Origin: a bacterium
Lineage (GTDB): Bacteria > Desulfobacterota > Deferrisomatia > Deferrisomatales > Deferrisomataceae
NCBI GenBank assembly: GCA_027021615.1
Contig: JALUTY010000114.1
Coordinates: 1 to 64,000, forward strand
DNA: 64,000 nucleotides
Direction: 5' to 3'
The position numbers were made by a program, and so were the translations under genes. Under the pieces are notes generated by a model, which ran no database searches, had not been told where the DNA came from, and saw only the letters and a program-made list of their open reading frames with translations. This document shows positions 9,611 through 18,747 of the stretch, in pieces (position 1 is the stretch's first letter; the number at the start of each line of letters is the position of its first letter).

Positions 9611-10477
9611 ATGGCCCGTGCGGCGGCGACGCAACCGCGCTGCGGCGAGCTCCATATCACCGATGCGGAGTTTGACCGGTTTCGAGACTTTTTCTATCGC
9701 AAAACCGGGATCCGGTTCGAGGATTCCAAGCGCTATTTCGTGGACAAGCGCCTGATCCAGCGGATCGAAGGAACGGGGCATAGGGGCTTCCGGGATTACT
9801 TCGCGTTCATGCGGTTCCAGGCATCTGGGGAGGAGTTCCAGGAGCTGGTGAACCTGATGACCGTGAACGAGACCTACTTTTTCCGGGAGGAGTATCAACT
9901 GAGGTGCATGGTGAGCGACCTGCTGGGCGAGGTGCTCCACTACAAACGGGCGGGCGAGACGGTGCGGATCTGGTCGATGCCGTGCTCCACCGGGGAGGAG
10001 CCCTACTCCATCGCGCTGTACCTCCTGGAGTACTGGGACCTGATCGACCGGGTGGACGTGGAGATCGTGGCCTCAGACATCGACACCCGGGCTCTGGAAC
10101 GGGCGAAGCAGGGGCTATTCTCGAAACGATCGGTGAGCCATCTGCCCCGCTGGATCTTGGGCAAATATTTTGAGCCCGCCCCGGGTGGGTATCATCGGCT
10201 GTGCGACGACCTGCGGGCCAGCGTGAACTTCCGGCGGATCAACCTGTGTGACCTCAACGAGACGAAGGGGATGCGCAACTTCGACCTGATCTTCTGCCGG
10301 AACCTCTTGATTTATTTCGACGAGGCGTCCCAGAGGCTGGCGGTTCAGACCCTGTACGACGCCCTCAACCCTGGGGGATTCGTGCTGCTGGGGCACTCGG
10401 AGTCCATGAGCCGGATCACCTCCGTGTTCAAGGTGCGCCGGTTCCGGGACGCGGTGGTGTACCAGAGGTCGGCCTGA
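9611..10477 (+). CDS. cheR: Chemoreceptor methyltransferase CheR
   Basis: CheR transfers methyl groups from S-adenosylmethionine to glutamates on chemoreceptors. The 288-residue protein has the small helical N-terminal domain and the Rossmann methyltransferase domain with VRIWSMPCSTGEEPYS (SAM-binding), VEIVASDIDTRAL and FDLIFCRNLLIYFD, all family hallmarks. Length is normal. The ATG is three bases after the HEAT gene. It acts with CheB in this cluster; no CheD gene is present. Confidence 0.96.
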   Translation: MARAAATQPRCGELHITDAEFDRFRDFFYRKTGIRFEDSKRYFVDKRLIQRIEGTGHRGFRDYFAFMRFQASGEEFQELVNLMTVNETYFFREEYQLRCMVSDLLGEVLHYKRAGETVRIWSMPCSTGEEPYSIALYLLEYWDLIDRVDVEIVASDIDTRALERAKQGLFSKRSVSHLPRWILGKYFEPAPGGYHRLCDDLRASVNFRRINLCDLNETKGMRNFDLIFCRNLLIYFDEASQRLAVQTLYDALNPGGFVLLGHSESMSRITSVFKVRRFRDAVVYQRSA

Positions 10478-10497
10478 ACACAGGGAGAAAACCGGGC

Positions 10498-10875
10498 ATG
10501 AGACGAGCGCTGATCGTGGATGACGCGGTGACGGTGCGCCTGTACCACCGCAAGATTTTGGAGGAGGCGGGGTTCCAGGTGGAGGAGGCGGAAAACGGTG
10601 TGGAAGCCCTGGAGAAGGCTCTGGTGACCCCCTACGACCTCCTGCTGGTGGACGTGAACATGCCCAAGATGGACGGGTACACCCTGCTGAGGGAGGTGCG
10701 CAGCACCCCGGAGCTCGAAGGGGTGCCGGCGATCATGATCAGCACCGAGTCCGAAAAGCACGACCGGGAACATGCCTACCGGGTGGGGGCCAACCTGTAC
10801 CTGGTGAAGCCGGTGCGGCCGGAGGCGTTCAGGCTGCTCGCGGCCCTGATGGCGCGGAACGGAGAGAGCCGATGA
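10498..10875 (+). CDS. cheY: CheY-type single-domain response regulator
   Basis: This is a 125-residue receiver domain with no output domain. The acidic pair is D8-D9, the phospho-acceptor is D52 in LLLVDVNMPKMDG, the conserved Thr/Ser region is IMISTES and the Lys is in LYLVKPVRP. It overlaps the following cheA by four bases (ATGA), which couples their translation. It is the likely phospho-output of CheA. No flagellar gene is nearby, so the target need not be a flagellar motor. Confidence 0.93.
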   Translation: MRRALIVDDAVTVRLYHRKILEEAGFQVEEAENGVEALEKALVTPYDLLLVDVNMPKMDGYTLLREVRSTPELEGVPAIMISTESEKHDREHAYRVGANLYLVKPVRPEAFRLLAALMARNGESR

Positions 10876-13586
10876 ACCCGTTGCTGGCCGAGTTCATCAC
10901 CGAGACCCGGGAGCTCCTGGAACGGGTGAGCCAGGGGTTCCTGGTCCTGGAACGCAACCCCGGCGACGCCGAGGCGCTGAACGGGCTGTTCCGGGGAATG
11001 CACACGATCAAGGGCTCGTCGGGGATCTTTGAGGAGCTGGGGTCGCTTACCCGGTTGGTGCACGCGGCGGAAGACGTGCTGGATGGGGTGCGACAAGGCC
11101 AGCAACAGCTTACCCCCGAGGGGGCGGACATCTTTTTCGAGATCCTGGACCAGGTGGCCACCTGGGTGGACGAGCTGGAAGCATCGGAAACCTTGGGGCC
11201 TGGTGCGGGAGAGGCCAGTGTCCAACTGGTGAGGCGGCTTCGGCAGTGGGCCTCCGGCGGGGGCGGCCGGGCGGAGGCGAAGCCCGGGCATGAAGCCCCA
11301 CGAGAAACCGACGCGCTGCCCTCGCAGGAGTCCGGGGAAAACAATGAGGGCGTGCGCGAGCTGCCGTGGGCGGCGGAGGTTCCGGAGGCACTGCGGAGGG
11401 AGTGGTTCCGGGCGGCTGCGGAGGGGGCAGGGCGGCCGGTGGTGGTCACCTACACGCCGGACGAAGCGTGCTTTTTCGCGGGGGACGATCCGTTTCACAC
11501 CGTCCGAAACGCGCCGGGTGTGGCGTGGGGCACGGTGCAGGCGAGGGAACCTTGGCCCGACCTGGGGGAGCTGGATCCGTACCGGTGCGTGCTGGAGTTT
11601 CGGCTGGTGTGTACCGCGCCGGAGGGGGAGGTGGAAGAGTGGTTCCGATACGTGGCCGACCAGGTGCGCGTGGAGACGGTGGTGCCGAGCGCGTGGGTGC
11701 GACCCACGGGAGAGCCTTCCGACCCGGAGCCCTTTGGTGCGTTCGTGCACGACGCCCGGGAGTGGGCGCGGGGCGGTCGGTGGGAGAATCTGCGGCGGGC
11801 CGTGGGTACCGCCCTGGGGGTGGCCGGCCCGGAGCTCCTGAGTGCCTCGGCCTTGCGGTGGCTCGACACCGTTCTGGCCACCTCCGATCCGGATCCAGGG
11901 CTCGTGGAGTGGCTCATCGAGTGCGTGGCCCGGGGCGAGGTGCCGCCCGAGGGACGGCAAGGGGAGGCGGGCCGCCCCTCCGGAGCCGGTGTCTCGGCCG
12001 GGGAGCCGGCGGAGACCGGGGGGAGCGGCACGTCCCCGGCTCCCTTGGGGGATGGCCATCCGGATCTCGTGGCGGCGGCGGTGGAGATCCTGGAAGCCCA
12101 GCGCACCCTGCTGGCGAGCCCTGTAGACCCGGGAATCCGGCGCGGCGTGTTGCGGTCGGTGGCCCGGGTGGCGGAATCGGTGCTGATCGGGGTGGGGCAG
12201 ACAGAGGTGGCTGCCCGGGTGTCGGCCGCCTTGAAGGCCTCCCAAACCCAGGGCGGGGGGGAACCGCTGCGGGAGGTGCTCCAGGACGCCCTGGCTCCCC
12301 TGGCCGCCGGCCTGGCCGGCCCGGAGGAGGACGAGGCCCCGTCCCAAACCCCGGCCAAGAAGCCGGAGGGCCCCGTCCCGGAGCCCGGGGGGAACGGCGG
12401 CCAGAAGGTACGGGTGCTCCGGGTGGACCAGGCCCGCATCGATGCCCTGATGGACTTGGTGGGGGAACTGGTGGTGGCCAAGAACGCCCTGCCGTTTCTG
12501 GCCCGAAAGGCAGAGGACGTGTTCCAGGTGCGGGAGCTGGCCCGGGAGATCAAGAACCAGCACGCGGTGATCAACCGGATCGCCGAGGAACTCCAGGGTG
12601 CGGTGATGCAGGTGCGGATGGTGCCCGTATCGCACACGTTCCAGCGGTTTCCCCGGCTCGTAAGGGATCTGTCCCGGAAGCTGGGCAAAAAGGTACGCCT
12701 GCTCATGGAAGGGGAGGAGACCGAGGCCGACAAAAACGTGGTGGAAGATCTGACCGAACCCCTTGTGCATCTGATCCGCAACAGCATGGACCACGGAATC
12801 GAGCCCCCGGACGAGCGCCTCGCGGCGGGGAAGACTGAGGAGGGAGAGATCCGGCTGCGGGCGGTCCAGCTCGACGACCAAGTGCTGATTGAGGTGATCG
12901 ACGACGGGCGGGGGATGGACCCGGAGCACCTGAAGCGAAAAGCCTACGAGAAAGGGATCCTCAGCGAGGAGCGGCTCGACACCATCACGGACCAGGAGGC
13001 GTTGCACCTCATCTTTGCGCCGGGGTTCAGCACGGCGCCGCAGGTCTCCAACGTGTCGGGCCGGGGGGTGGGCATGGACGCGGTGCGGGCCATGGTGGAC
13101 CGGGTCGGTGGCTCGGTGGCCGTGGAGAGCGAGCCAGGGCGCGGCACCTGCATTCGGTTGAGCCTGCCCCTGTCCATGGCGGTGACCCGGGTGATGATCG
13201 TGGAGGTGGGGGGCCAGATGCTCGGGGTGCCCATCGAAAGCGTCGTAGAGACCGTGCGGGTGCCGGCCGACGGGATCCACCGAATCAAGGGCCGGGAAAC
13301 AGTGGTACTCCGGGATCGGCTGGTGCCCTTGTGCCGGCTGGGGCGGGTTCTCGCCCTGGGGCGAGAGACCGCCGATGGGCGGGACGAAGAGGCGGTTCTG
13401 GTGGTGCAGGTGGGCGGGAACGAACTGGGCCTGGTGGTGGACCGGTTCCACGAGGGGGTGGACATCATCCTGAAGCCGCTCGAGGGCATCCTGGCCGGGT
13501 TCCGGTTGTACGCCGGCACGGCCCTGCTGGGAGATGGGCGCGTTCTGCTGGTGCTGAACCTGCGGGAGTTGGTGGCATGCCTATAA
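10872..13586 (+). CDS. cheA: Chemotaxis histidine kinase CheA
   Basis: The 904-residue kinase has an N-terminal Hpt domain with phospho-acceptor H44 in GMHTIKGSSGIF. Around residues 190-280 follows a P2-like segment (YTPDEACFFAGDDPF) seen in other CheA-type kinases. A low-complexity linker leads to the dimerisation domain (about 511-575), the HATPase domain (HLIRNSMDHGIEPPDERLAAGK, DDGRGMD, GRGVGMDAV) and a C-terminal CheW-like domain (about 765-904). All catalytic elements are present. It is longer than the enterobacterial protein because of the linker and an extra helical region near residues 395-465. It should phosphorylate the two CheY proteins and CheB of this cluster. Confidence 0.95.
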   Translation: MNPLLAEFITETRELLERVSQGFLVLERNPGDAEALNGLFRGMHTIKGSSGIFEELGSLTRLVHAAEDVLDGVRQGQQQLTPEGADIFFEILDQVATWVDELEASETLGPGAGEASVQLVRRLRQWASGGGGRAEAKPGHEAPRETDALPSQESGENNEGVRELPWAAEVPEALRREWFRAAAEGAGRPVVVTYTPDEACFFAGDDPFHTVRNAPGVAWGTVQAREPWPDLGELDPYRCVLEFRLVCTAPEGEVEEWFRYVADQVRVETVVPSAWVRPTGEPSDPEPFGAFVHDAREWARGGRWENLRRAVGTALGVAGPELLSASALRWLDTVLATSDPDPGLVEWLIECVARGEVPPEGRQGEAGRPSGAGVSAGEPAETGGSGTSPAPLGDGHPDLVAAAVEILEAQRTLLASPVDPGIRRGVLRSVARVAESVLIGVGQTEVAARVSAALKASQTQGGGEPLREVLQDALAPLAAGLAGPEEDEAPSQTPAKKPEGPVPEPGGNGGQKVRVLRVDQARIDALMDLVGELVVAKNALPFLARKAEDVFQVRELAREIKNQHAVINRIAEELQGAVMQVRMVPVSHTFQRFPRLVRDLSRKLGKKVRLLMEGEETEADKNVVEDLTEPLVHLIRNSMDHGIEPPDERLAAGKTEEGEIRLRAVQLDDQVLIEVIDDGRGMDPEHLKRKAYEKGILSEERLDTITDQEALHLIFAPGFSTAPQVSNVSGRGVGMDAVRAMVDRVGGSVAVESEPGRGTCIRLSLPLSMAVTRVMIVEVGGQMLGVPIESVVETVRVPADGIHRIKGRETVVLRDRLVPLCRLGRVLALGRETADGRDEEAVLVVQVGGNELGLVVDRFHEGVDIILKPLEGILAGFRLYAGTALLGDGRVLLVLNLRELVACL

Positions 13587-13822
13587 CCTTCAAAAAAACG
13601 GTGGCAGTGCTGGAGGGGGTGTGCGCCGTGGAGGATGCCGAGGGACTGCTGGCGTGGCTCCAGTCCCACCCCAGAGGCAAAGTGAACCTGAAGCGGTTCG
13701 AGCACCTGCACACCGCCGTGCTCCAGGTGCTGATGGCTGCCTCGCCAACCATCTCGGCCTGGCCCGAGGATCCGGATCTGGTGCAGTGGTTGCGGTGTGT
13801 AGGGATTCCCGGCGGCACGTGA
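13577..13822 (+). CDS. Small STAS-like protein following cheA
   Basis: An 81-residue product starts inside the end of cheA (10-base overlap), which suggests translational coupling. The core KVNLKRFEHLHTAVLQVLMAA resembles the anti-anti-sigma (STAS) helix region where a strand is followed by 'HLHTAALQ'. The Ser/Thr that would be phosphorylated in a SpoIIAA-type protein is not clearly present. Small STAS-like proteins occur next to cheA in other chemosensory clusters. A regulatory binding role is inferred; no enzymatic motif is visible. Confidence 0.6.
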   Translation: MPITFKKTVAVLEGVCAVEDAEGLLAWLQSHPRGKVNLKRFEHLHTAVLQVLMAASPTISAWPEDPDLVQWLRCVGIPGGT

Positions 13823-13832
13823 GAGGGCACGG

Positions 13833-14172
13833 ATGAGAGGGGTCACCGCCCTCGTGGTGGCGGTGGCCAACCCCCAAAAGGGGAGCACCGGAAAAGGTGG
13901 CCATCGTGGTCAACCTGGCCGTCGAGTGGGGTCGGAGGAGGTACCGCACCCTGGTGGGGGACCTGGACACCCAGGCTCACGCAAGGATCGGGGTGGGCTG
14001 CGGGACCTGCGACCGATCGGCCCCCGCGTGCCACGGGGTCTTCCGGGATCCGGGGTTCCGGCTGGCCGAGGCGCTCGAGGCGGGGAGACCCGTGTGCGGG
14101 TTCGCGCTCCGGAGCGGAGGAGCGCTGGGATACCGGATCTTTGCAGAGGGAATCGAAGCCCTGTGGACCTGA
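13833..14172 (+). pseudogene. parA: Decayed ParA/MinD-type ATPase gene
   Basis: The first 21 codons read VTALVVAVANPQKGSTGK, which aligns with the N-terminal strand and deviant Walker A motif of ParA proteins (NQKGGVGKTT). The reading then continues only in the +1 frame with VAIVVNLAVEWGRRRY and VGDLDTQAHA (normally 'DxDxQ' after the Walker A helix), and ends with YRIFAEGIEAL. There is therefore a one-base frameshift inside the P-loop, loss of the TT pair, and a product of under half the usual 250 residues. ParA proteins position chemosensory arrays in other bacteria. Here the gene appears dead, unless a sequencing error and a deletion are both involved. Confidence 0.7.
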
Positions 14173-14200
14173 AGGGGGAGCCGAAACCTGGGAGGGAGCC

Positions 14201-14572
14201 ATGAAGACGATCCTGTTGGTGGACGACTCGAGCACGATGCGGATGAGCATCGCCTCGGTTCTTTCCAAGGCGGGGTACCAGGCCGAGGATGCGGCTGACG
14301 CCGAAAAGGCCCTGGCCAAGCTCAAGGGGGGCCTGAAGCCCCACCTGATCATCACCGACCTCAACATGCCCGGCATGGACGGGATCAACCTAATCCGGGA
14401 GGTGCGTAAGGTGCCGGGCTTTCGGTTCGTGCCGATCCTCATGCTCACCACCGAGTCTCAGCAATCCAAACGCCAAGAGGCTCGGACGGCCGGTGCCACG
14501 GGATGGCTGGTGAAACCGGTTTTGGCAGATGATCTCTTGAAGGTTATCAAACAGGTCGTTCCGGGCGCCTAA
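14201..14572 (+). CDS. cheY: CheY-type single-domain response regulator (second copy)
   Basis: A 123-residue receiver domain with D8-D9, phospho-acceptor D53 in LIITDLNMPGMDG, Thr in LMLTTESQ and Lys in WLVKPVLADD. GGGAGGG lies six bases before the ATG. It differs clearly in sequence from the other CheY at 10498, so it is not a recent duplicate. Two CheY proteins with one CheA often divide the work between output and phosphate sink, which is possible here because no cheZ or cheC is visible. Confidence 0.93.
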   Translation: MKTILLVDDSSTMRMSIASVLSKAGYQAEDAADAEKALAKLKGGLKPHLIITDLNMPGMDGINLIREVRKVPGFRFVPILMLTTESQQSKRQEARTAGATGWLVKPVLADDLLKVIKQVVPGA

Positions 14573-14726
14573 TGTCAGGATGTGATCCTCCGGCTAAGTT
14601 CCGGTGGTGGGCCATCGTTTTCAAGGGAGAGACCAGCTGCGTCGCCGAAGGCTTTGCATGAGGATATAGATTGGCGAAAAAAAAAGAGGTTTTTGTGCGA
14701 TCGCTGTTTTCTACAGGCCTTTTCAC

Positions 14727-14757
14727 CTTCTTCTCCCTAGCACGCGGGGAGAAGGGG
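14727..14757 (+). promoter_or_regulatory. Hairpin that includes the ribosome binding site of the membrane MCP
   Basis: CTTCTCCC at 14730-14737 pairs perfectly with GGGAGAAG at 14747-14754, and two G-U pairs plus one G-C pair extend the stem to 14727 and 14757. The right arm is the Shine-Dalgarno region of the gene starting at 14764. If the hairpin forms in the mRNA it would block ribosome access. No T tract directly follows, so a terminator is less likely. Confidence 0.45.
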
Positions 14758-14763
14758 CAAAAA

Positions 14764-16014
14764 ATGGATGCTTCCAGGTACCTACTTCTGACCCGTCGTT
14801 TCGCCAGATTTGTCGGCGGGGTGCTCCTGCTGGTCTCCGCGGGTAACCTGGGGTTTCTGGCCTGGGAGGGCACGGAAACGATGGGCCTCGGAGGGGGGGA
14901 CGCCCTTTTGGGGGCGCTTTTGGAGGCTGGCCTTGCCGGAGCCCTGGGAGCCGCTTTCTTGGTGCTCTCGGCACGCCGCTTCCCCCTGCTGGAAGGTCTC
15001 GCGCGCGACAGCGAAGAGTTGTCCGAAACCAGGGAGGCCAGCCAGGCCGCAGCGGATGCCCTGGAGGGATACACCAAGGTCATGGAGGTGCTGCGAGGCC
15101 AGCTCTTGGGGGTTGCCGGGGTTACCGAGGTGGCGGCCCGGGACATTGCAGAACGCCTAAAAGGTCTGGATGCCCTAGTGGGGGTGATGACCAACAACAT
15201 CTTCGCGGCCATGGAGGAGATCCAGACCCTCTCGCGCAGGATGCGAGAGGATCGGGAGAAAAACATTCAAGCTGTGCAGGGCTTGGAGGCCTATTTGGCT
15301 AACCGCCAAACCGCACTGGAAAAGGAGTGGCGCCATATCGAGGAGGTACTGGATCGAGCCGAGGATCCGCGCAATTTCACAGAGGTGGTGGAGGACATTG
15401 CAAGCCAGACGAACTTGCTGGCCCTCAATGCGGCCATCGAGGCAGCCAGGGCCGGAGACGCTGGGAGGGGTTTTGCGGTGGTGGCGAAAGAGATTCGGGA
15501 CCTATCCCAGAAATCCGCCAAGGCGGCGCAGCGGATCGAACGGGGGCTTTCCGAGCTGGTGGCGACGGTGCGCACCAAGTTTGGGCATCAACTTCAGGAC
15601 GAAGGGCGGAACGAACAGATCCGTGGGTTGAGGAAGGCCGGCGAGATGCTGCGGGGGCTAGGTGAGGTCGCCTCCGAGGTGCCATCCGTCGTCCAGGAAG
15701 TCCTCGCAAGCACACGAGAAGCCAACAGGGAACTGGGGCGGCAGGTGATGGAAGGGCTTGCAAGTATCCAGTTCCAGGACATCGCCCGCCAACGGCTCGA
15801 GCAGGTGGACGGAGCGCTGGATGAAATGAGCAAGCACGCGGATCGGTTGCTCAGGCGGTTGCGGACCGGTGGTGGGGACCCTGTTCCCCCCTTCGCCCCG
15901 GATGGCCTGGTTTTGGGCTACACGATGGAAGAGCAACGTGTAATTCACGACCGAGCCACGGGGGTTGCCGGGGCAAGCCCGGCTGAAGAGGGGCCCAATA
16001 TTGAACTGTTTTGA
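14764..16014 (+). CDS. Membrane methyl-accepting chemotaxis protein with minimal sensor part
   Basis: The 416-residue receptor has two hydrophobic segments near its N-terminus (about residues 15-40 and 50-75) separated by only a few residues, so there is no periplasmic domain of useful size. A coiled coil follows, with the canonical signalling tip [17 protein letters not shown] and [18 protein letters not shown]. The segment [16 protein letters not shown] near residue 340 occurs in a subset of such receptors. No C-terminal CheR-binding pentapeptide is seen. The ATG at 14764 has GGAGAAGGGG upstream; a TTG at 14671 would add 31 residues. Confidence 0.88.
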   Translation: MDASRYLLLTRRFARFVGGVLLLVSAGNLGFLAWEGTETMGLGGGDALLGALLEAGLAGALGAAFLVLSARRFPLLEGLARDSEELSETREASQAAADALEGYTKVMEVLRGQLLGVAGVTEVAARDIAERLKGLDALVGVMTNNIFAAMEEIQTLSRRMREDREKNIQAVQGLEAYLANRQTALEKEWRHIEEVLDRAEDPRNFTEVVEDIASQTNLLALNAAIEAARAGDAGRGFAVVAKEIRDLSQKSAKAAQRIERGLSELVATVRTKFGHQLQDEGRNEQIRGLRKAGEMLRGLGEVASEVPSVVQEVLASTREANRELGRQVMEGLASIQFQDIARQRLEQVDGALDEMSKHADRLLRRLRTGGGDPVPPFAPDGLVLGYTMEEQRVIHDRATGVAGASPAEEGPNIELF

Positions 16015-16114
16015 CAGTAGGTTGCGTTTAAGTTGAGTTCAAATCTGGATTTTAGCGGCTCAAACACTCGTGTCCAAGCAAGAACCCTCCCGAGCGAAAG
16101 CCTGGGCGAGGTCT

Positions 16115-16424
16115 CTGGTCGGCAGCGTGTCTCCATGGGATCCACGTGGTGGCACAAGGGGATCCCCTCCTGGGTCATCCCCACCCCGATCACCACCTGG
16201 CGTCGGCCCCCTCGGCCGTCCCGGCTGTACCCGTACCGGCGAAGGTCGTCCTCGCCGTTCGAGGATCGGTTCCCCTCGCGGTTCACCACCAGAAGCCGGA
16301 TCATCTCCGACGCCCCGAAGGAGGACTGGCCCTCCAGGCCACTCTCCCGCGGGGCCTCCGTCAACCCGAGGCGATCCCACAACTCGCCCACCGCGTACAC
16401 ATGACCATGATCTCAAGCGCTTAG
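16115..16424 (-). pseudogene. Degenerate IS1634-type transposase fragment
   Basis: Reading the minus strand, VGELWDRLGLTEAP, SSFGASEMIRLLVVNR and GRRQVVIGVGMTQEGIPLCHH match parts of the intact transposase at 560-2245, but the parts are joined by an internal deletion and both ends are missing. The copy is related to, not identical with, the intact element. Similarity at the nucleotide level continues to the base where the MITE at 16425 begins, so the MITE inserted into this remnant. Confidence 0.85.
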
Positions 16425-16602
16425 CCCGCATGATTCATGAGCGTTCGTCGCGAAACCGTCGAGTGTGCGTCAGATCGGGGCAAGCACGAGCACACGAGGG
16501 GCGCAGGCGTACGGGACGGTACGTCGAGCCCCGAGGCACGAGCACGCCCCGAGATGGCGTGCAGTCGGCGGTTGCAGCGGAAGGCTTCATGAATAATGCG
16601 GG
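16425..16602. mobile_element. 178-bp MITE, copy 1, with TTAG target duplication
   Basis: The ends are CCCGCATGATTCATGA (16425-16440) and TCATGAATAATGCGGG (16587-16602), inverted repeats of 16 bases with one mismatch. TTAG flanks both sides (16421-16424 and 16603-16606). A second copy in the opposite orientation at 39174-39351 has the same length and about a dozen differences. There is no transposase gene; an open frame in the interior is shared by both copies but has no start signal. Four-base duplications are known for the IS1380 family, which could supply the transposase, but that is inference. Confidence 0.85.
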
Positions 16603-16701
16603 TTAGGGCAAGAGCTTCTCCGGCAGGCTTCCTCTCCCCCACCTTCAAGAAGTGTCAAATCCGAGGTGCTCGCCCATCGCCCGGCTCTTTGAACCCTGGC
16701 G

Positions 16702-17982
16702 CTACCCGCCGAACGCGGCGTTGGGCAGGAACAGGGCGATCTGCGGGAACACGACCAGGAGCACCGTGACCAGGAGCAGGATCAGGATGAACGGCGGGGT
16801 GTGCCGTATGACCTCCAGGTACGGTCGACGAAAGATGAGCTGGGCCGTGAAGATGTCGCACCCGAACGGGGGCGTCGCCGACCCGATGGCGGCCTGGAGG
16901 GTCACCAGGGTGCCCAGGAGCACCGGGTCCACCCCGGACTGGACCACGTAGGGCTGGAAGATGGGGCTCAGGACGTAGATCGCCACGATGGGGTCCACGA
17001 ACATGCAGGCAACGAAGTACGAGACCACCACGACCACGATGACCCGCAGCACCGAGGCATCCGTCCCGAACATCAGCGGCAGAAACGCCTGGGGGATGCG
17101 CAGGAAGCTGATCGTCCAGGAGAACGCCTGGCCGGCCCCCACCAGGATGAACACCACCCCGGTGATCACGCCGGTCTGGAGGAAGGCATCCTTGACGGCG
17201 TCCAGGGTGAGGCTTTTGTAGAGCAGGGTTTCCAGGGCAAGGGCGTAGGCCACTGCGGCGGCCGCCGCCTCCGTCGGGCTGAAGATCCCCGAGTAGATCC
17301 CCCCCACGATCAAGATCGGAAACCCCATGACCGGAAAGGCGTCCTTGACGGCAGCGATCCTCTCCGCGCGGCTGGCCTTGGGCAGCCGACCCACGTTCCG
17401 CTTCTTGGAGTAGAGGTAGCAGTAGAGCGAGAAGAGGAGAAAGATCAGGATGCCCGGCCCGATGCCGGCGAGAAAGAGCTGCCCGATCGACGTGCTCGTC
17501 GCCACCCCGTACACGATGAACCCGATGCTCGGGGGGATCAGAAACGCGATGTCGCTCGCATTGATGATCAGCCCCAGGGTGAAGGGGCTCGTGTACCCCG
17601 CCTCCAACAGCATCGGCCGCATCGTCCCCCCGATGGCGGCGACCGTGGCCTGGGTGGAGCCCGACACGCTGCCGAACAACGTGCAGCTGGCGTTCGTGGT
17701 GATGGGGAGGCCGCCGGGGATGTGGCCCACGAAGGCCTTGACCATGCGGATCAGCTTCCCGGCCGCCTCGCCCGCGGTCATCAGGCTGGCGGCCAGGATG
17801 AACATGGGCACGCAGACCAGGGCGGGGGGCGTGACCCCGGTGAGTACCTGCTGCACGAGCACGGTAAAGGGCATGTGCGGCATGTACAGGGTCATGTACA
17901 GGATCAGCGACCCCAGCAGCACGACCATGAAAGGAAACCCGAAGAGGAGCATGAAGACCAGGCTGAACCCCAAGACTTTCAC
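16702..17982 (-). CDS. dctM: TRAP transporter large permease subunit (DctM type)
   Basis: The 426-residue integral membrane protein has about twelve hydrophobic segments and the family pattern of the DctM subunit, for example FGSVSGSTQATVAAIGGTM and GGIYSGIFSPTEAAA. It forms the solute channel of a sodium-driven tripartite transporter together with DctQ and DctP. A GTG start preceded by GAGGAGG is chosen. It is the last gene of the minus-strand operon that begins near 27.4 kb and lies 106 bases after dctQ. Confidence 0.95.
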   Translation of the reverse strand: MKVLGFSLVFMLLFGFPFMVVLLGSLILYMTLYMPHMPFTVLVQQVLTGVTPPALVCVPMFILAASLMTAGEAAGKLIRMVKAFVGHIPGGLPITTNASCTLFGSVSGSTQATVAAIGGTMRPMLLEAGYTSPFTLGLIINASDIAFLIPPSIGFIVYGVATSTSIGQLFLAGIGPGILIFLLFSLYCYLYSKKRNVGRLPKASRAERIAAVKDAFPVMGFPILIVGGIYSGIFSPTEAAAAAVAYALALETLLYKSLTLDAVKDAFLQTGVITGVVFILVGAGQAFSWTISFLRIPQAFLPLMFGTDASVLRVIVVVVVSYFVACMFVDPIVAIYVLSPIFQPYVVQSGVDPVLLGTLVTLQAAIGSATPPFGCDIFTAQLIFRRPYLEVIRHTPPFILILLLVTVLLVVFPQIALFLPNAAFGG

Positions 17983-18088
17983 GATGCGCCTCCTCTGACG
18001 TCCCGGGCCGGGATCCTGATGCGCCGGGCGGGCACGGTGTCCGGAACCGACCCGCCTCCTGACCGTGCAGTCGTTGCGCCGCGCTGCT

Positions 18089-18658
18089 CTACGTTTCCGG
18101 AATGTCTTCGTACTCGCTCTGCTGGTCGGCCGACATCCAGGTCTCCCGGTGGGTCAGGTTCTTGATGATCGTGCGGACGTACTGGACCCCGGCCAACGCA
18201 AAGCCGACCGGGATAACGGCGTAGAAGGTCCAGTACGGCAGCTGGAGAGCCGGCGTAAGATGACCGCGGTTCTTGGCCATCATCAGGTATGTGTAGGACT
18301 CCTTGGCCATCACGAACATGACGAGCGCGCTGACGACCGAGATGACGATGATGAAGATCTTCTCCACCCAGCCCGGCATGATGTCCAGGAAGGCCCCCAT
18401 CCGGATGTGCCGGGCCTTGCGCACCCCGTGGCTGAGGCCGACGAAGGTGGTGAGGATGACGAGAAACTCGGAGATCTCCTCCGCGAAGTAGATGCTGGTG
18501 AAGAAGTCCCGGGCGATCACGTTGGCCACGAGAAGGATGGAAAGGGCTGCCACGCACAGGATCAGGGTCCACTCCTCGAAGGAGTTGACGACCTGCCCGG
18601 CGAGGCGCGCCGCCTTTACGACCCCGGTTCGGCCCGGCTCCTGCCCTGCTGCGTTCAT
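18089..18658 (-). CDS. dctQ: TRAP transporter small permease subunit (DctQ type)
   Basis: The 189-residue membrane protein has the four hydrophobic segments of DctQ subunits, with EEWTLILCVAALSILLVANV as the first and EEISEFLVILTTFVGLSHGVR as the second, and the typical family motif around ARHIRMG. The start was placed at the ATG that follows GGAAGGAGCAAGC; an upstream TTG extension is hydrophilic and lacks support. It bridges DctM and the binding protein in the transporter. Confidence 0.92.
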   Translation of the reverse strand: MNAAGQEPGRTGVVKAARLAGQVVNSFEEWTLILCVAALSILLVANVIARDFFTSIYFAEEISEFLVILTTFVGLSHGVRKARHIRMGAFLDIMPGWVEKIFIIVISVVSALVMFVMAKESYTYLMMAKNRGHLTPALQLPYWTFYAVIPVGFALAGVQYVRTIIKNLTHRETWMSADQQSEYEDIPET

Positions 18659-18747
18659 CGGCTTGCTCCTTCCCCGGAAGGTACCCGCTACGGGGAGTTC
18701 CCCCCGTAGCGGGTATCCCTGGCAACTGCGTCGGTGCAACCGGCAGC

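Noticed and set aside
16421-16648. Open frame within MITE copy 1, with a similar one in copy 2
   Set aside because: The shared peptide simply reflects the shared DNA. There is no start codon with a ribosome binding site and the frame includes the inverted ends.
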